Origin: Saprospiraceae bacterium
Lineage (GTDB): Bacteria; Bacteroidota; Bacteroidia; Chitinophagales; Saprospiraceae
Length of the DNA: 64,000 bases
Direction: 5' to 3'
Assembly (NCBI GenBank): GCA_016719855.1
Contig: JADJYH010000087.1
Coordinates: 39,086-103,085, forward strand
Each line of letters begins with the position of its first letter. Position 1 is the stretch's first letter. Shown piece by piece: positions 15,791-25,547 of this stretch. The position numbers and the translations under genes were made by a program. Below the pieces are notes generated by a model. That model saw only the letters and a program-made list of their open reading frames with translations. It did not search any database and was not told the origin of the DNA.

Positions 15791-15847
15791 TCAACCCGGT
15801 GGGTTGACGACGATGATGATGTTGATAATTGTGGTTAGGTTAGGCAT
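15791..15847 (-). CDS. Ile/Val-rich leader peptide (candidate ilv attenuation)
   Basis: An 18-codon ORF, MPNLTTIINIIIVVNPPG, with ATG at 15847 and TGA at 15791. Five Ile and two Val codons are clustered in nine positions, and a terminator hairpin follows 21 nt later on the same strand. This is the classic arrangement of a ribosome-stalling leader: starvation for Ile or Val would stall the ribosome and favour readthrough. The nearest gene in this direction is ilvD, about 700 nt on, with the ParDE module lying antisense between. No recognisable ribosome-binding site, as usual for this phylum. Chance is possible for a peptide this short, but the composition and position agree. Confidence 0.6.
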   Translation of the reverse strand: MPNLTTIINIIIVVNPPG

Positions 15848-15896
15848 GGTGTAAAATTTGGTTGTTGGTGGCTAAACTTCAAAATTCAAAAATCTG

Positions 15897-15904
15897 TACC
15901 TTTG
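15897..15904 (+). promoter_or_regulatory. Bacteroidota -7 element upstream of vapB
   Basis: TACCTTTG matches the TAnnTTTG consensus and lies 14 nt before the ATG at 15919. It supports that start over an earlier in-frame TTG. Confidence 0.6.
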
Positions 15905-15918
15905 GAAAAAAATCTGCT

Positions 15919-16137
15919 ATGCAAATCATCTCTGTTGAACTGTTGAACGATGAGGCGCTGAAATTGCTGCAAGTTTTGGAGCAATTAAAAATCATTCGCT
16001 TATCACCGAAAACTAAAGAGACTCCCGCTGTTTCCGAACCTCCCAAAAGACGTTGGGCAGGGTCTATTTCAAAGGAAACTGGTAACAAATTGCTTCAACA
16101 CGTGGAACAAACACGCAACGAATGGGAACGCATCTGA
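15919..16137 (+). CDS. VapB-like antitoxin
   Basis: 72 aa (MQIISVELLNDEALKLLQVL). An N-terminal strand-helix segment is followed by a leucine-rich helix and a basic/Trp-containing tail (PPKRRWAGSISKET) that would contact the toxin. I choose the ATG at 15919 because a TAnnTTTG element lies just before it. It overlaps the PIN-domain gene by 16 nt. The antitoxin family is not certain; assignment rests mainly on the toxin partner. It is divergent from the Ile/Val leader peptide, 71 nt away. Confidence 0.72.
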   Translation: MQIISVELLNDEALKLLQVLEQLKIIRLSPKTKETPAVSEPPKRRWAGSISKETGNKLLQHVEQTRNEWERI

Positions 16138-16508
16138 TTGACAGCAATGCTGTTATCGAATTCCTCGGCGGTATGTTTCCACCCGCTGGCAGCCAATGGC
16201 TCGAAGCTCTTGTAGACAATAACCACCACCGACTTTCCATTATCAACCGAATTGAACTTTTGGGCTTCAATGGAAACCCTTCGGAAATGAAGGTCTTGTC
16301 AGATTTTATCGGTTCCTCTGATGTTTTACTGCTCACCGAAAACGTGGTATTAAAAACCATCGAACTCAGAAAACAGACCAAAATCAAACTCCCCGATGCC
16401 ATCATTGCCGCTACTGCACTCGTGCATAAACTTACCCTTGTGAGTCGGAATACGGGCGATTTCAAAAATGTGCCGAGTTTGACCGTCGTCAACCCCCATT
16501 TGATTTAA
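16122..16508 (+). CDS. vapC: VapC-type PIN-domain ribonuclease toxin
   Basis: 128 aa PIN domain. Acidic active-site residues are visible in HLIDSNAVIEFL (Asp and Glu), in RIELLGF, in KLPDAIIAATALVHKLTLVS (Asp) and in RNTGDF (Asp), the usual quartet. Start MGTHLIDS overlaps the antitoxin end. It converges with leuB with only 5 nt between stops. VapC toxins cut tRNA or rRNA; the target cannot be read from sequence. Confidence 0.88.
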   Translation: MGTHLIDSNAVIEFLGGMFPPAGSQWLEALVDNNHHRLSIINRIELLGFNGNPSEMKVLSDFIGSSDVLLLTENVVLKTIELRKQTKIKLPDAIIAATALVHKLTLVSRNTGDFKNVPSLTVVNPHLI

Positions 16509-16513
16509 AAAAA

Positions 16514-17596
16514 TCATACCATTTCCACGGCTTTGGCAGCCATTTCCCCCACCTTCCCCGCCACCAAATCCCCCATCTCCGAGCACCGCACCGTCTTCTC
16601 CGCCTGCAAATCAGAAGTGCCATACCCCGCTTCCAGCACCGATTTCACCGCCTCCCGAACCGTGTTCGCCTCTTCGCCGAGGCCGAGGTGGTCGAGGAGC
16701 ATGGCGGCGCTGAGGATGGCGGCCAAGGGGTTGGCGATGTCCTTGCCAGCGGCCTGTGGGTAGCTGCCGTGTATCGGCTCGAAGAGCGCCACTTTTGAGC
16801 CGACCGAGGCCGAGGGCAACATGCCGAGCGAGCCTGCCAGCACACTGGCCTCGTCGCTGAGGATGTCGCCGAACATGTTCTCCGTCAGCACCACGTCGAA
16901 GCTGGTGGGGAACTGGATGATTTGCATGGCGGCGTTGTCCACGTACATCCAGTCGAGCTGCACGTCGGGGTACTCGGCGGCACCGAGGTCGAAGACGATT
17001 TTGCGCCAGAAGCGGCTGGTTTCCAGCACGTTGGCCTTGTCCACGAGGGTCAGTTTGTTGCGGCGCAGCCGGGCGTACTCGAAGGCCAGCCGGGCGATGC
17101 GCTCGACTTCTATTTTGGTGTAAACGCAGTTGTCAAAGGCGCTGTCCTCGGTCTTGCCTTTTTCCCCGAAATAGATGCCGCCCGTCAGTTCCCGGAAGAT
17201 GACGAAGTCCACGCCCCGCACTTTTTCTTCCCGCAGCGGCGATAGGTGCAGCAGGTTCGGATAGACCGTCACCGGACGGATATTGGCGAAGAGGCCAAGG
17301 CTTTTGCGCAAGCGCAAGAGGCCCTGCTCGGGGCGCACCTTGGCCGTCGGGTCGTTGTCGAACCGGGGGTGGCCGATGGCACCGAACAGGATGGCGTCGG
17401 CGGCCATGCAGGTGTCCAAGGTCGCCTGCGGCAATGGGTCGCCGTGCTTGTCAATGGCGATGGCGCCCATGTCGGCAAAGTGGCAATCGAAGCTATGACC
17501 GTAGGTCGTTTCGACGGTTCGGAGCACCTTCAGCGCCTGGTCGGTGACCTCTGGGCCGATGCCGTCGCCGGGTAATATTGCGAGGTTGAAATTCAT
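16514..17596 (-). CDS. leuB: 3-isopropylmalate dehydrogenase
   Basis: 360 aa NAD-dependent oxidative decarboxylase of leucine synthesis. I start at the ATG at 17596 (MNFNLAILPGDGIGPEVTDQ); the frame runs on upstream without homology. Marks are RPEQGLLRLRK, FREL-TGGIYFG, the substrate/metal region DKANVLETSRFWRK and VDNAAMQII, ENMFGDILSDEASVLAGSLG, and EPIHGSYPQAAGKDIANPLA that contacts NAD. Frame intact. It follows leuD, 79 nt away, in the leuC-leuD-leuB order, and converges with vapC. Confidence 0.95.
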   Translation of the reverse strand: MNFNLAILPGDGIGPEVTDQALKVLRTVETTYGHSFDCHFADMGAIAIDKHGDPLPQATLDTCMAADAILFGAIGHPRFDNDPTAKVRPEQGLLRLRKSLGLFANIRPVTVYPNLLHLSPLREEKVRGVDFVIFRELTGGIYFGEKGKTEDSAFDNCVYTKIEVERIARLAFEYARLRRNKLTLVDKANVLETSRFWRKIVFDLGAAEYPDVQLDWMYVDNAAMQIIQFPTSFDVVLTENMFGDILSDEASVLAGSLGMLPSASVGSKVALFEPIHGSYPQAAGKDIANPLAAILSAAMLLDHLGLGEEANTVREAVKSVLEAGYGTSDLQAEKTVRCSEMGDLVAGKVGEMAAKAVEMV

Positions 17597-17675
17597 GTCT
17601 TTTTGCATCCTCTGTGTCCCTGTGTGTCTCGTGCCCCGTGTTTTCTTTGGAGGCCGGAACACCAGGAAAACAGCA

Positions 17676-18287
17676 TTAGATTAAAACTTCTTTCTTTTCT
17701 CCTTCACGCACCCGCTCGAACTCCTCAATTTCATCTTTTAGGCTCAGCAAATAATCAATATCATCATACCCATTCAGCATACAAACCTTGCGGAACGGGT
17801 CAATGTCGAACTGTTCCTCCCGCTCCGTGCCAGCGATGGCGATGGTCTGGTGCTCCAAGCTCACGATGAACTTGGTCTGCGGGTCGTTTTCGATGGCCGT
17901 GAACATTTCATGCAAAAACGCTGGCGAAACCTGCACGGGCAACAGGCCATTGTTCAAGGCATTTCCTCGAAAAATATCGGCGAAGAAGCTGCTGACCACG
18001 ACCTTGAAGCCGTAGTCCGTCAGCGACCAAGCGGCGTGTTCCCGGCTGCTGCCGCAACCAAAGTTCTTGCCCGCTACGAGGATTTTACCGCTGTACGTCG
18101 GGTTGTTCAGCACAAAATCGGCCTTGGGGCTGCCGTCGGGGTGATAGCGCCAGTCCCGGAAAAGGTTGTCGCCAAAACCCTCCCTCGTCGTGGCCTTCAG
18201 GAAGCGGGCGGGGATGATTTGGTCTGTGTCCACGTCTTCCATGGGGAGGGGGACTGCGGTGGAGATTATATGGGTGAATTTTTCCAT
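17676..18287 (-). CDS. leuD: 3-isopropylmalate dehydratase small subunit
   Basis: 203 aa swivelling-domain subunit of isopropylmalate isomerase. Marks are VDTDQIIPARFLKATTREGFG, the active-site loop NFGCGSSREHAAWSL and SSFFADIFRGNALNNGLLPV. Start MEKFTHIISTAVPLP at 18287. It pairs with LeuC, encoded immediately upstream; the gap contains AATCTTAAATCA repeats. Normal length and intact frame. Confidence 0.96.
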   Translation of the reverse strand: MEKFTHIISTAVPLPMEDVDTDQIIPARFLKATTREGFGDNLFRDWRYHPDGSPKADFVLNNPTYSGKILVAGKNFGCGSSREHAAWSLTDYGFKVVVSSFFADIFRGNALNNGLLPVQVSPAFLHEMFTAIENDPQTKFIVSLEHQTIAIAGTEREEQFDIDPFRKVCMLNGYDDIDYLLSLKDEIEEFERVREGEKKEVLI

Positions 18288-18303
18288 TGCTCTGATTTTC
18301 TTT

Positions 18304-18370
18304 TTGATTTAAGATTTGCCCGCGGCACCCCCAATCTGGAATCTTAAATCATGTAATCTGCAATCTTAAA

Positions 18371-18373
<3 letters not shown>
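18304..18373. repeat. AATCTTAAATCA repeats between leuC and leuD
   Basis: Two direct copies AATCTGSAATCTTAAATCA (18333-18351, 18355-18373) and an inverted TGATTTAAGATT at 18305-18316, so a hairpin is possible. The last copy includes the corrected leuC stop codon at 18371. Confidence 0.7.
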
Positions 18374-19767
<1,394 letters not shown>

Positions 19768-19821
19768 TGTTTTTAATTATATCGAATCCGGTATAATTGA
19801 AATCCGGCTTCTTATTTCCCT

Positions 19822-19829
19822 ATATTTGC
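19822..19829 (+). promoter_or_regulatory. Bacteroidota -7 element upstream of the MNT gene
   Basis: TATATTTG matches TAnnTTTG, with a TTG 22 nt upstream (19797-19799) as possible -33 element. Distance to the ATG at 19871 is 41 nt. Confidence 0.5.
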
Positions 19830-19870
19830 CTTGAAAACTTCGAACTTTGCTTTAAAATTTTCAAAGTAAA

Positions 19871-20224
19871 ATGGTCATTTCAGATGCTCAAATAGCTGCG
19901 GTCGTAAAGGCGATAGTTGAAAACTACCAGCCTGAACAGGTCATCCTTTTCGGCTCTTATGCCGCTGGAAAAGCGGGTGACGATAGCGACCTTGACTTGG
20001 CCATCGTCAAAAAAACCTCGCAGCCTTGGCCAAAACGGGGCAGCGAAGTCCGCATGGCCATTCGAAAATCTGGTCAAATCCACTTCTTTTCAAAGGACAT
20101 CCTCGTGTTCACACCGGAGGAAATGGCCAACCAAAAAGACGATAAATATTCCATCGTCCACGAGATTTTAACCACTGGAAAAACGCTTTATGACCGCTCA
20201 GAATCCGCACGACTGGTTAATTAA
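19871..20224 (+). CDS. MNT-type nucleotidyltransferase (antitoxin of HEPN pair)
   Basis: 117 aa minimal nucleotidyltransferase. The catalytic motif is VILFGSYAAGKAGDDSDLDLAI, the GS-x10-DxD pattern of the pol-beta fold, so it should be active. MntA-type proteins AMPylate or otherwise modify the HEPN toxin partner. Its 3' end overlaps the HEPN gene by 35 nt. The pair sits between leuC and leuA on the opposite strand, divergent from leuC. Confidence 0.85.
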   Translation: MVISDAQIAAVVKAIVENYQPEQVILFGSYAAGKAGDDSDLDLAIVKKTSQPWPKRGSEVRMAIRKSGQIHFFSKDILVFTPEEMANQKDDKYSIVHEILTTGKTLYDRSESARLVN

Positions 20225-20597
20225 GGCCGAGCGAGACCTTGGGCTGGCTCAAGATGCTTTCCAGATGGACAAGGACTACTGGGATATCATCTGCTACCAT
20301 TGCCAACAGGCTACCGAGAAATTTTTCAAAGCCTATCTCATCCATTTCAACATAACTTTCCCAAGGACGCACGACCTAGAACTATTGCTGAACCTGATGG
20401 CAACGCATGAAACACTGCCGCCGGATTTCCTCGAAAATGCATTGGCCATTAACGATTACAGCGTTCACGTCAGGTATCCTGGCTTCCCATTTGACCCGTC
20501 CAATGTTGAAGCAGCAGATGCAATTTCAATTGCCAAAACCTTCCGCCAGTACGTCCTTCAAAAGATTTCTCCAACATCCGTTGATGAGGAAGAGTAG
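20190..20597 (+). CDS. HEPN-domain protein (putative toxin)
   Basis: 135 aa all-helical HEPN domain: DWLIKAERDLGLAQDAF, then CYHCQQATEKFFKAYLI and TFPRTHDLELLLN, with the conserved VRYPG near the end. HEPN proteins with MNT partners are usually RNases or toxins; I do not see a clean Rx4-6H catalytic motif, so activity is uncertain. It converges with leuA (6 nt between stops). Confidence 0.82.
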   Translation: MTAQNPHDWLIKAERDLGLAQDAFQMDKDYWDIICYHCQQATEKFFKAYLIHFNITFPRTHDLELLLNLMATHETLPPDFLENALAINDYSVHVRYPGFPFDPSNVEAADAISIAKTFRQYVLQKISPTSVDEEE

Positions 20598-20603
20598 TTT
20601 ATT

Positions 20604-21767
20604 TTATACTGCTACAGCTTCCCGCACCGGACTCAAAATCTCCATCAAATCCTCGTCCCCCACCTCCTTTTTACTATCCGCAACTTGCAGGAAAGTCACA
20701 TACACCGTGTCCAGTTCATCCTTCGTCAAATTGACGCCGAGGCACTTCGCCCGGTAGGCCAGCGCCGCCCGGCCACTGCGGGCAGTCAGCACGATTTTCG
20801 AGTGGTCAACGCCGACTTCCAGCGGGTCAATGATTTCGTAGGTCTCCCGTTTTTTGATAACGCCGTCCTGGTGGATGCCGCTGCTGTGGGCAAAGGCGTT
20901 CGCCCCGACGATGGCCTTGTTGGGCTGCACCACGACGCCCATTTTCTCCGAAACCAACTGGCTGGTGGGGTTCAGCAGGCGGGTGTTGATGCCCGTGGTG
21001 TAGCCGAGGTCGGGGTGCTGGCGCAAAATCATGACGACCTCCTCCAGCGAGGTGTTGCCCGCCCGCTCGCCGATGCCGTTGATGGTGCACTCGACCTGCC
21101 GGGCGCCGCCGATGACGCCGCTGATGGAGTTGGCGGTGGCGAGGCCAAGGTCGTTATGGCAATGCGTGGCGAGGATGGCCTTCTCGATGCCCCGCACGTT
21201 TTCGTAGAGGTACTTGATTTTTGCGCCGTACTGTTCCGGCAGGCAGTAGCCCGTGGTGTCGGGGATGTTGAGCACGGTGGCCCCGGCCTTGATGGCGGCT
21301 TCGAGCACACGTGCGAGGAACTCGTTGTCGGCACGGCCAGCGTCCTCGGCGTAGAATTCCACGTCTTCGACAAACGATTTGGCGTATTTCACCGCAGCGG
21401 CGGCACGGTATAGGATGTCGTCTGGCGTGGTTTGCAATTTGTAACGGATGTGCATTTCCGACACGCCGATGCCCGTGTGGATGCGGGGGCGGACGGCACC
21501 CTCCAGCGACTCGGCAGCGACCTTGATGTCCTTTTCAATGGCCCGGCTCAAGCCGCAAACAGTTGGGCGGCGAACAGCATTGGCGACCCTGCGCACGGCT
21601 TCAAAGTCTCCGGGGCTGCTGATGGGGAAGCCCGCCTCGATGACGTCCACCCCCAATTCTTCGAGTGCTCGGGCGATTTCGATTTTTTGCACCGTGTTTA
21701 GCTTACAGCCGGGCACTTGTTCGCCGTCGCGGAGGGTGGTGTCGAATATTTGGATTTGTGTAGCCAT
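20604..21767 (-). CDS. leuA: 2-isopropylmalate synthase, short form
   Basis: 387 aa. DRE-TIM barrel Claisen condensing enzyme: IFDTTLRDGEQVPGCKLN, FPISSPGDFEAVRR, RIHTGIGVSEMHIRYKL, the metal-binding STHCHNDLGLATAN equivalent (ATHCHNDLGLATANSI), and GIGERAGNTSLEEVVM. AHSSGIHQDGVIK follows in the subdomain. It ends about 120 residues short of the enterobacterial enzyme and has no C-terminal LeuA dimer/allosteric domain, as in other Bacteroidota forms, so leucine feedback by that domain is not expected. Start MATQIQIF lies 7 nt after a TTATCAACC array. First gene of the leu series. Confidence 0.92.
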   Translation of the reverse strand: MATQIQIFDTTLRDGEQVPGCKLNTVQKIEIARALEELGVDVIEAGFPISSPGDFEAVRRVANAVRRPTVCGLSRAIEKDIKVAAESLEGAVRPRIHTGIGVSEMHIRYKLQTTPDDILYRAAAAVKYAKSFVEDVEFYAEDAGRADNEFLARVLEAAIKAGATVLNIPDTTGYCLPEQYGAKIKYLYENVRGIEKAILATHCHNDLGLATANSISGVIGGARQVECTINGIGERAGNTSLEEVVMILRQHPDLGYTTGINTRLLNPTSQLVSEKMGVVVQPNKAIVGANAFAHSSGIHQDGVIKKRETYEIIDPLEVGVDHSKIVLTARSGRAALAYRAKCLGVNLTKDELDTVYVTFLQVADSKKEVGDEDLMEILSPVREAVAV

Positions 21768-21774
21768 TATTTCG

Positions 21775-21811
21775 GGTTGATCACGGTTGATAGAAGTTGA
21801 TAAGGGTTGAT
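21775..21811 (-). repeat. TTATCAACC-type tandem array, leuA leader
   Basis: Four GTTGAT units at 10-11 nt spacing. In mRNA sense they read ATCAACC/ATCAACT and end 7 nt before the leuA ATG. Confidence 0.8.
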
Positions 21812-21969
21812 TTGGGACAGTGGTTTATGTTTGTGATTCAAAAGTAGCCCTGCCCTACCCTGCTGGGAAATCAAGTTTTTGGCGTTCTCCTATTTCAAGT
21901 TAGTATTGATTTGATTCTATTTTATTGAAAATCAATTACTTAGCGCATTGTCATCTACGATGACAAACC

Positions 21970-22086
21970 CGCGAGGAGGATGGTTACACGGATTGAGCGG
22001 ATTAGGCGGGTGAAAAAGGATTTATTCAAAGCTAATCCGTCTAAATCAGTCCAATCCGCCCAATCCGTGTTCCCATCCTCCTCGCG
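21970..22086. repeat. 117-nt palindrome with CGGATT units
   Basis: Outer arms GCGAGGAGGATGG (21971-21983) and CCATCCTCCTCGC (22073-22085). Inside are ACACGGATTGAGCGGATTAG and the inverted CTAATCCG, CCAATCCGCCCAATCCGTGT. Non-coding, between the divergent leuA and the gene at 22140. Confidence 0.8.
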
Positions 22087-22090
22087 AGAA

Positions 22091-22128
22091 ATCAACTTTT
22101 TATCAACCCTTATCAACTTTTATCAACC
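22091..22128 (+). repeat. TTATCAACC-type tandem array, leader of gene at 22140
   Basis: Four ATCAAC units spaced 10-11 nt, in sense with the downstream gene, ending 11 nt before its GTG. Confidence 0.8.
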
Positions 22129-22139
22129 AAAAGAAGCCA

Positions 22140-23696
22140 GTGGCCAAACAACGCACCGACGACCTCCTCCAACTCATCCGCACCCTGACGCAGGGCGAAA
22201 AGCGGCAGTTCCGCCTGTTTGCGAAGCGCAACTCGTCGTCGGAAGACCTGCTGTTCCTACAGCTCTTCGATGTGCTGGACAAGCGGGGCGAGTACGACGA
22301 GGCGGCCATTTTGAAGAAAATCCCTTCGGTAAAAAAAGAGCAACTGCCCAACCTCAAGGCGCACCTCTACGGCCAGTTGCTGACCAGCCTGCGGCTGCTG
22401 GGGCGCGGGCGCAATGAGGATATTCTTCTTCGGGAAAACATAGACTACGCCCACGTGCTGTACGACAAGGGGCTTTACAGGCAGGCACTCGATTTGCTCG
22501 CAAAAAACAAGGAAAAAGCCCTCGCCGGGGAGTTCAAATCACTGGCGCTGGAGATGCTGGAGTTTGAGAAACTGATTGAGGGTCAATACATTACGAGGAG
22601 CATCGAAGGGCGGGCGCAGGAGCTGGCGGAGCAGACGCTGGCCATCAGCCGGGCGCTTTCGCAGACGCATGAATTTTCCAATTTGGCACTCCAGATGTAC
22701 GGCCTCTACCTAAAAATCGGCTTCGTGCGCAACGAACGGGACTACTACTTCGTGAAGGAATTTTTCAACGCCCGTTTGCCGCAGGCGAGGTTTGAGGAAC
22801 TGGATTTTACCGGCAAAATCTATTTTTGCCAAGCGCATGTCTGGCTGCACCATATCTGTCAGGAATTTGCTCCTTGCTACCGCTACGCCCAGCGCTGGGT
22901 GGACTTATTTTCTGAGAATACGGCGATGAAGCAGTTGCACCCGGTTTTTTACCTGAAAGGGCTGCACAACCTCCTTAGCGTCCTTTTCAATAGCCTGCAC
23001 GACGAGCGCTTCGAGGTGGGCCTTCGGCAATTGGAGATATTCCCCATGCAGGTGGATTTCAGCCAAAACCGCAATGTGGAGGGGCTTTACCACCTCTACC
23101 GAAACATCCACCAAATCAACGCTTTTTACCTCAATGGCGACTATTCGGAGGGCGTGAAAATCATCCCCGGCCTCTCCGAACTCCTCGACACCAACCCGTT
23201 CAACTGGGACGCCAACCGCATCCTCGTTTTCCAGTACCGCATCGCCTGTCTGTACTTCGGCAACGCTGACCACAGCCATGCCATTGATTTTTTGAACAAA
23301 ATCATTAATCAAAAAACGATTGACTACCGTGCTGATATCCAGTGCTTTGCGAGGATTTTGAACCTCATCGCCCATTTCGAGCTGGGCAATTCGGAATTGG
23401 TGGAGTACCAAGTGAAATCTGTGTACCGCTTCCTTTTGCATGTGGAGGATTTGCAGCAGGTGCAGCGTGAAATTTTCCAGTTCCTTCGGCGCACAACGGG
23501 CATTCAACCAAGCGCCCTGATGCAGGAGTTCAGAAACTTACACGACCGCCTTTTGCCCTTGCAAAACGACCCATTTGAGCGGCGGCCATTCTTGTACCTC
23601 GATATTATTTCGTGGCTGGAGTCTAAACTGGAAGGGCGTCCCATCCAGAAAATTATCCGCGAAAAAAGCGAGGCGAGGGTGTTGCGGAGAGGGTAA
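22140..23696 (+). CDS. Conserved hypothetical helical-repeat protein
   Basis: 518 aa with a GTG start (VAKQRTDDLLQLIRTLTQGE). Not recognised by name. It is predicted to be almost wholly alpha-helical, with repeated Leu/Tyr/Ala pairs such as YDKGLYRQALDLLAKNKEKA and LYHLYRNIHQINAFYLNGDY that look like TPR or TPR-like hairpins. No signal peptide or membrane segment, so cytoplasmic. Such large helical proteins are common single-copy genes in this group; I have no evidence for its function. Its leader carries the same repeat array as amino-acid genes, which may hint at shared control. It converges with the replication gene at 23721. Confidence 0.75.
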   Translation: MAKQRTDDLLQLIRTLTQGEKRQFRLFAKRNSSSEDLLFLQLFDVLDKRGEYDEAAILKKIPSVKKEQLPNLKAHLYGQLLTSLRLLGRGRNEDILLRENIDYAHVLYDKGLYRQALDLLAKNKEKALAGEFKSLALEMLEFEKLIEGQYITRSIEGRAQELAEQTLAISRALSQTHEFSNLALQMYGLYLKIGFVRNERDYYFVKEFFNARLPQARFEELDFTGKIYFCQAHVWLHHICQEFAPCYRYAQRWVDLFSENTAMKQLHPVFYLKGLHNLLSVLFNSLHDERFEVGLRQLEIFPMQVDFSQNRNVEGLYHLYRNIHQINAFYLNGDYSEGVKIIPGLSELLDTNPFNWDANRILVFQYRIACLYFGNADHSHAIDFLNKIINQKTIDYRADIQCFARILNLIAHFELGNSELVEYQVKSVYRFLLHVEDLQQVQREIFQFLRRTTGIQPSALMQEFRNLHDRLLPLQNDPFERRPFLYLDIISWLESKLEGRPIQKIIREKSEARVLRRG

Positions 23697-23712
23697 TTTT
23701 TTACGTAAATAA

Positions 23713-23731
23713 GTACGTACTTACCTACTTA
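23713..23731 (+). repeat. 19-nt TACTTA-type motif at the end of rep
   Basis: GTACGTACTTACCTACTTA, overlapping the rep stop codon; identical to a site inside gltB and similar to units in the array at 26651-26896. Confidence 0.7.
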
Positions 23732-25160
23732 TCGTCCTTATTTTTTCTTCCAATTCCTTAATTTTGGGTTCATAGTCGGCGAGTATGCCAGCGAACAAAT
23801 CGGGGTGCTGGTCAACGATGGCCTGGCGCACGAGGTCGCGCAGTACCTTGTCGCGGCGATAGTCTTCCAGTTCCAGTTCCTTCTTGGCCGATTTTTCCTT
23901 TTTCTCGACGATGACCTTGGCGTAGGGATTATCCTTGAGGCTGGCAATGGCGTCCAGCGTCACGTCCGGCTGGCTGGCCGTGAGTGCCTTTATCTGCTCG
24001 TTGATGAGGTCGGCAGCGGCTTCCCGAAGTTCCTCCACCTCTTGCCGGATGGTCTCCACTACCCTACCTTTCTCCGTTTCTTGCGCCTGTTTCTTGAGCT
24101 GTTCTTCCTTGGGGTCGGTGAAGCCGTTGCGGAGCGCATGGATGAAAAAACCGGGGATGCTGGTCTTGATTTGGCTGTTCACCTTGGCGCGACGGGTGAC
24201 GCGGATGGCCTGGCTGACCTGCTCCTCCGAGCAGCCTTCGAGCATCTCCAAAAACGCCGTGGCCGTGACGCCAAACTGCTGCACGACCTCCGCTTGGAAC
24301 TTGTTAAACAGCGCGTCTTTGTTGGCTTTTGGCAAAATGTCGGCCACCTCCGACACTGGCACGAGTTGCTTGTGGTCAAAGGGCAGTTCCAGCGGTTTTT
24401 GCACCACCTTGCTGCGCGTGTGCGGCACATCCTCGTCGGGTTTCCTTCGAAAAACGAAGCGTAGACTAACCACTTTTTTGCCCTCCTTGACCTTGATGCA
24501 GTCGTTTATCATCAGGTCGGTGTGCGAGTTGATTTCCTTGATGGCCGGGCTGACCACCCAGCGGAAAAAGTCTGGAAAACGGGGATATTCCTTCGTAATC
24601 TCGAACATCCGCTTGATTTCTTCGATGTCCAAAGTGCGCTCCCCTATGCTCTCGTATTGCTTGAGCAACTCGTAAACCCTAATAGGGTATGCACCAAGTT
24701 TTACCACGTTGCGCAGGTCGTATGCCGTGAAGTTGCGCTGCAATTGCAGGAAAAACGGCTTCATTTCCTGCTCAATGGTCACATCAATGTACTCTTGGCT
24801 CTCGCGGCCAGTGCCTTCTTGGCCATCCTTCATGTAGTCAATCTTGCGCAGGATATGGTACTGCACCTCGCGGGCCGTCCCATCTTTCTCATAGCTAACG
24901 AAGAACGACTTGCTCATGATGCTCTTGGCCGCCTCCCGCAGTAGGCTGTAGGATTGGTTGGACTTCAGGTTAAAGGCCCGGATAACGTCGCGGTACCACA
25001 CGCGGTACACCTGAAAGTCGTCATCGTCGCGGCGTATCTGCGAGAGTATGGACAGGAAGAAGCGCGTCTCCCAGATGTCGAACCTGTAGCGCGATTCTAT
25101 CAGTTGGTTGGCCTTTTTGATGACGACGATGCCGCCGCTTTTTCGTCTTCTTTTACCCAT
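23721..25160 (-). CDS. Rep_3-family (RepB-like) plasmid replication initiator
   Basis: 479 aa. The N-terminal two-thirds shows the paired winged-helix initiator: ANQLIESRYRFDIWETRFFL, WYRDVIRAFNLKSNQSYSLL, VVKLGAYPIRVYELLKQYES and EIKRMFEITKEYPRFPDFFR. These are the conserved blocks of iteron-binding Rep_3 proteins. The C-terminal 200 residues are charged and helical (many Lys/Glu), longer than in typical small plasmids. Upstream lies an iteron array with nine degenerate copies, then partition genes, so this is a replication-maintenance module. Similar initiators do occur on Bacteroidota chromosomes, so a plasmid or chromid origin for the contig is not proven. Confidence 0.9.
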   Translation of the reverse strand: MGKRRRKSGGIVVIKKANQLIESRYRFDIWETRFFLSILSQIRRDDDDFQVYRVWYRDVIRAFNLKSNQSYSLLREAAKSIMSKSFFVSYEKDGTAREVQYHILRKIDYMKDGQEGTGRESQEYIDVTIEQEMKPFFLQLQRNFTAYDLRNVVKLGAYPIRVYELLKQYESIGERTLDIEEIKRMFEITKEYPRFPDFFRWVVSPAIKEINSHTDLMINDCIKVKEGKKVVSLRFVFRRKPDEDVPHTRSKVVQKPLELPFDHKQLVPVSEVADILPKANKDALFNKFQAEVVQQFGVTATAFLEMLEGCSEEQVSQAIRVTRRAKVNSQIKTSIPGFFIHALRNGFTDPKEEQLKKQAQETEKGRVVETIRQEVEELREAAADLINEQIKALTASQPDVTLDAIASLKDNPYAKVIVEKKEKSAKKELELEDYRRDKVLRDLVRQAIVDQHPDLFAGILADYEPKIKELEEKIRTISR

Positions 25161-25170
25161 GTCGCTAAAT

Positions 25171-25405
25171 GTGAGGGATTTGGGACAGTTCGCTCAAATG
25201 TGAGGGATTTGGGACGGATTTGCTTTTGCGCCAGCATGGCAAAGAGTTCGATACATGTGCCTTACTCCCAATTTTCTCACATTAAGTCCCAAATATCTCA
25301 CCTTTCCCCAAATATCTCACCTTTTGTCCCATTTTTCTCGTTTTTTTTCCCAATTCCCTCGTGGGTGTTTCCCAAATTCCTCACAGTAGTTCCCAATTCT
25401 CTCAC
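25171..25405. other. Iteron array, candidate replication origin
   Basis: Two copies of GTGAGGGATTTGGGAC on + (25171, 25200) and seven inverted, degenerate copies (TCCCAAATATCTCAC, CCCAATTTTCTCAC, CCCAAATTCCTCAC, CCCAATTCTCTCAC and similar) up to 25405. The block is AT-rich, has no gene, and lies directly upstream of the Rep_3 gene, as in iteron plasmids. Confidence 0.8.
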
Positions 25406-25547
25406 ACTTGAAGGTGCTAAGATTCTGACAATCAATGTGATGTGGAGGTCTAAAAGATATAAAAAGAAAATAAAAAAAGAAAACACCAACAAAAGAGACC
25501 GTTTGGTGGTGTTGATTTTTGAAAACTTATTAGAAAACAAAATGCGT

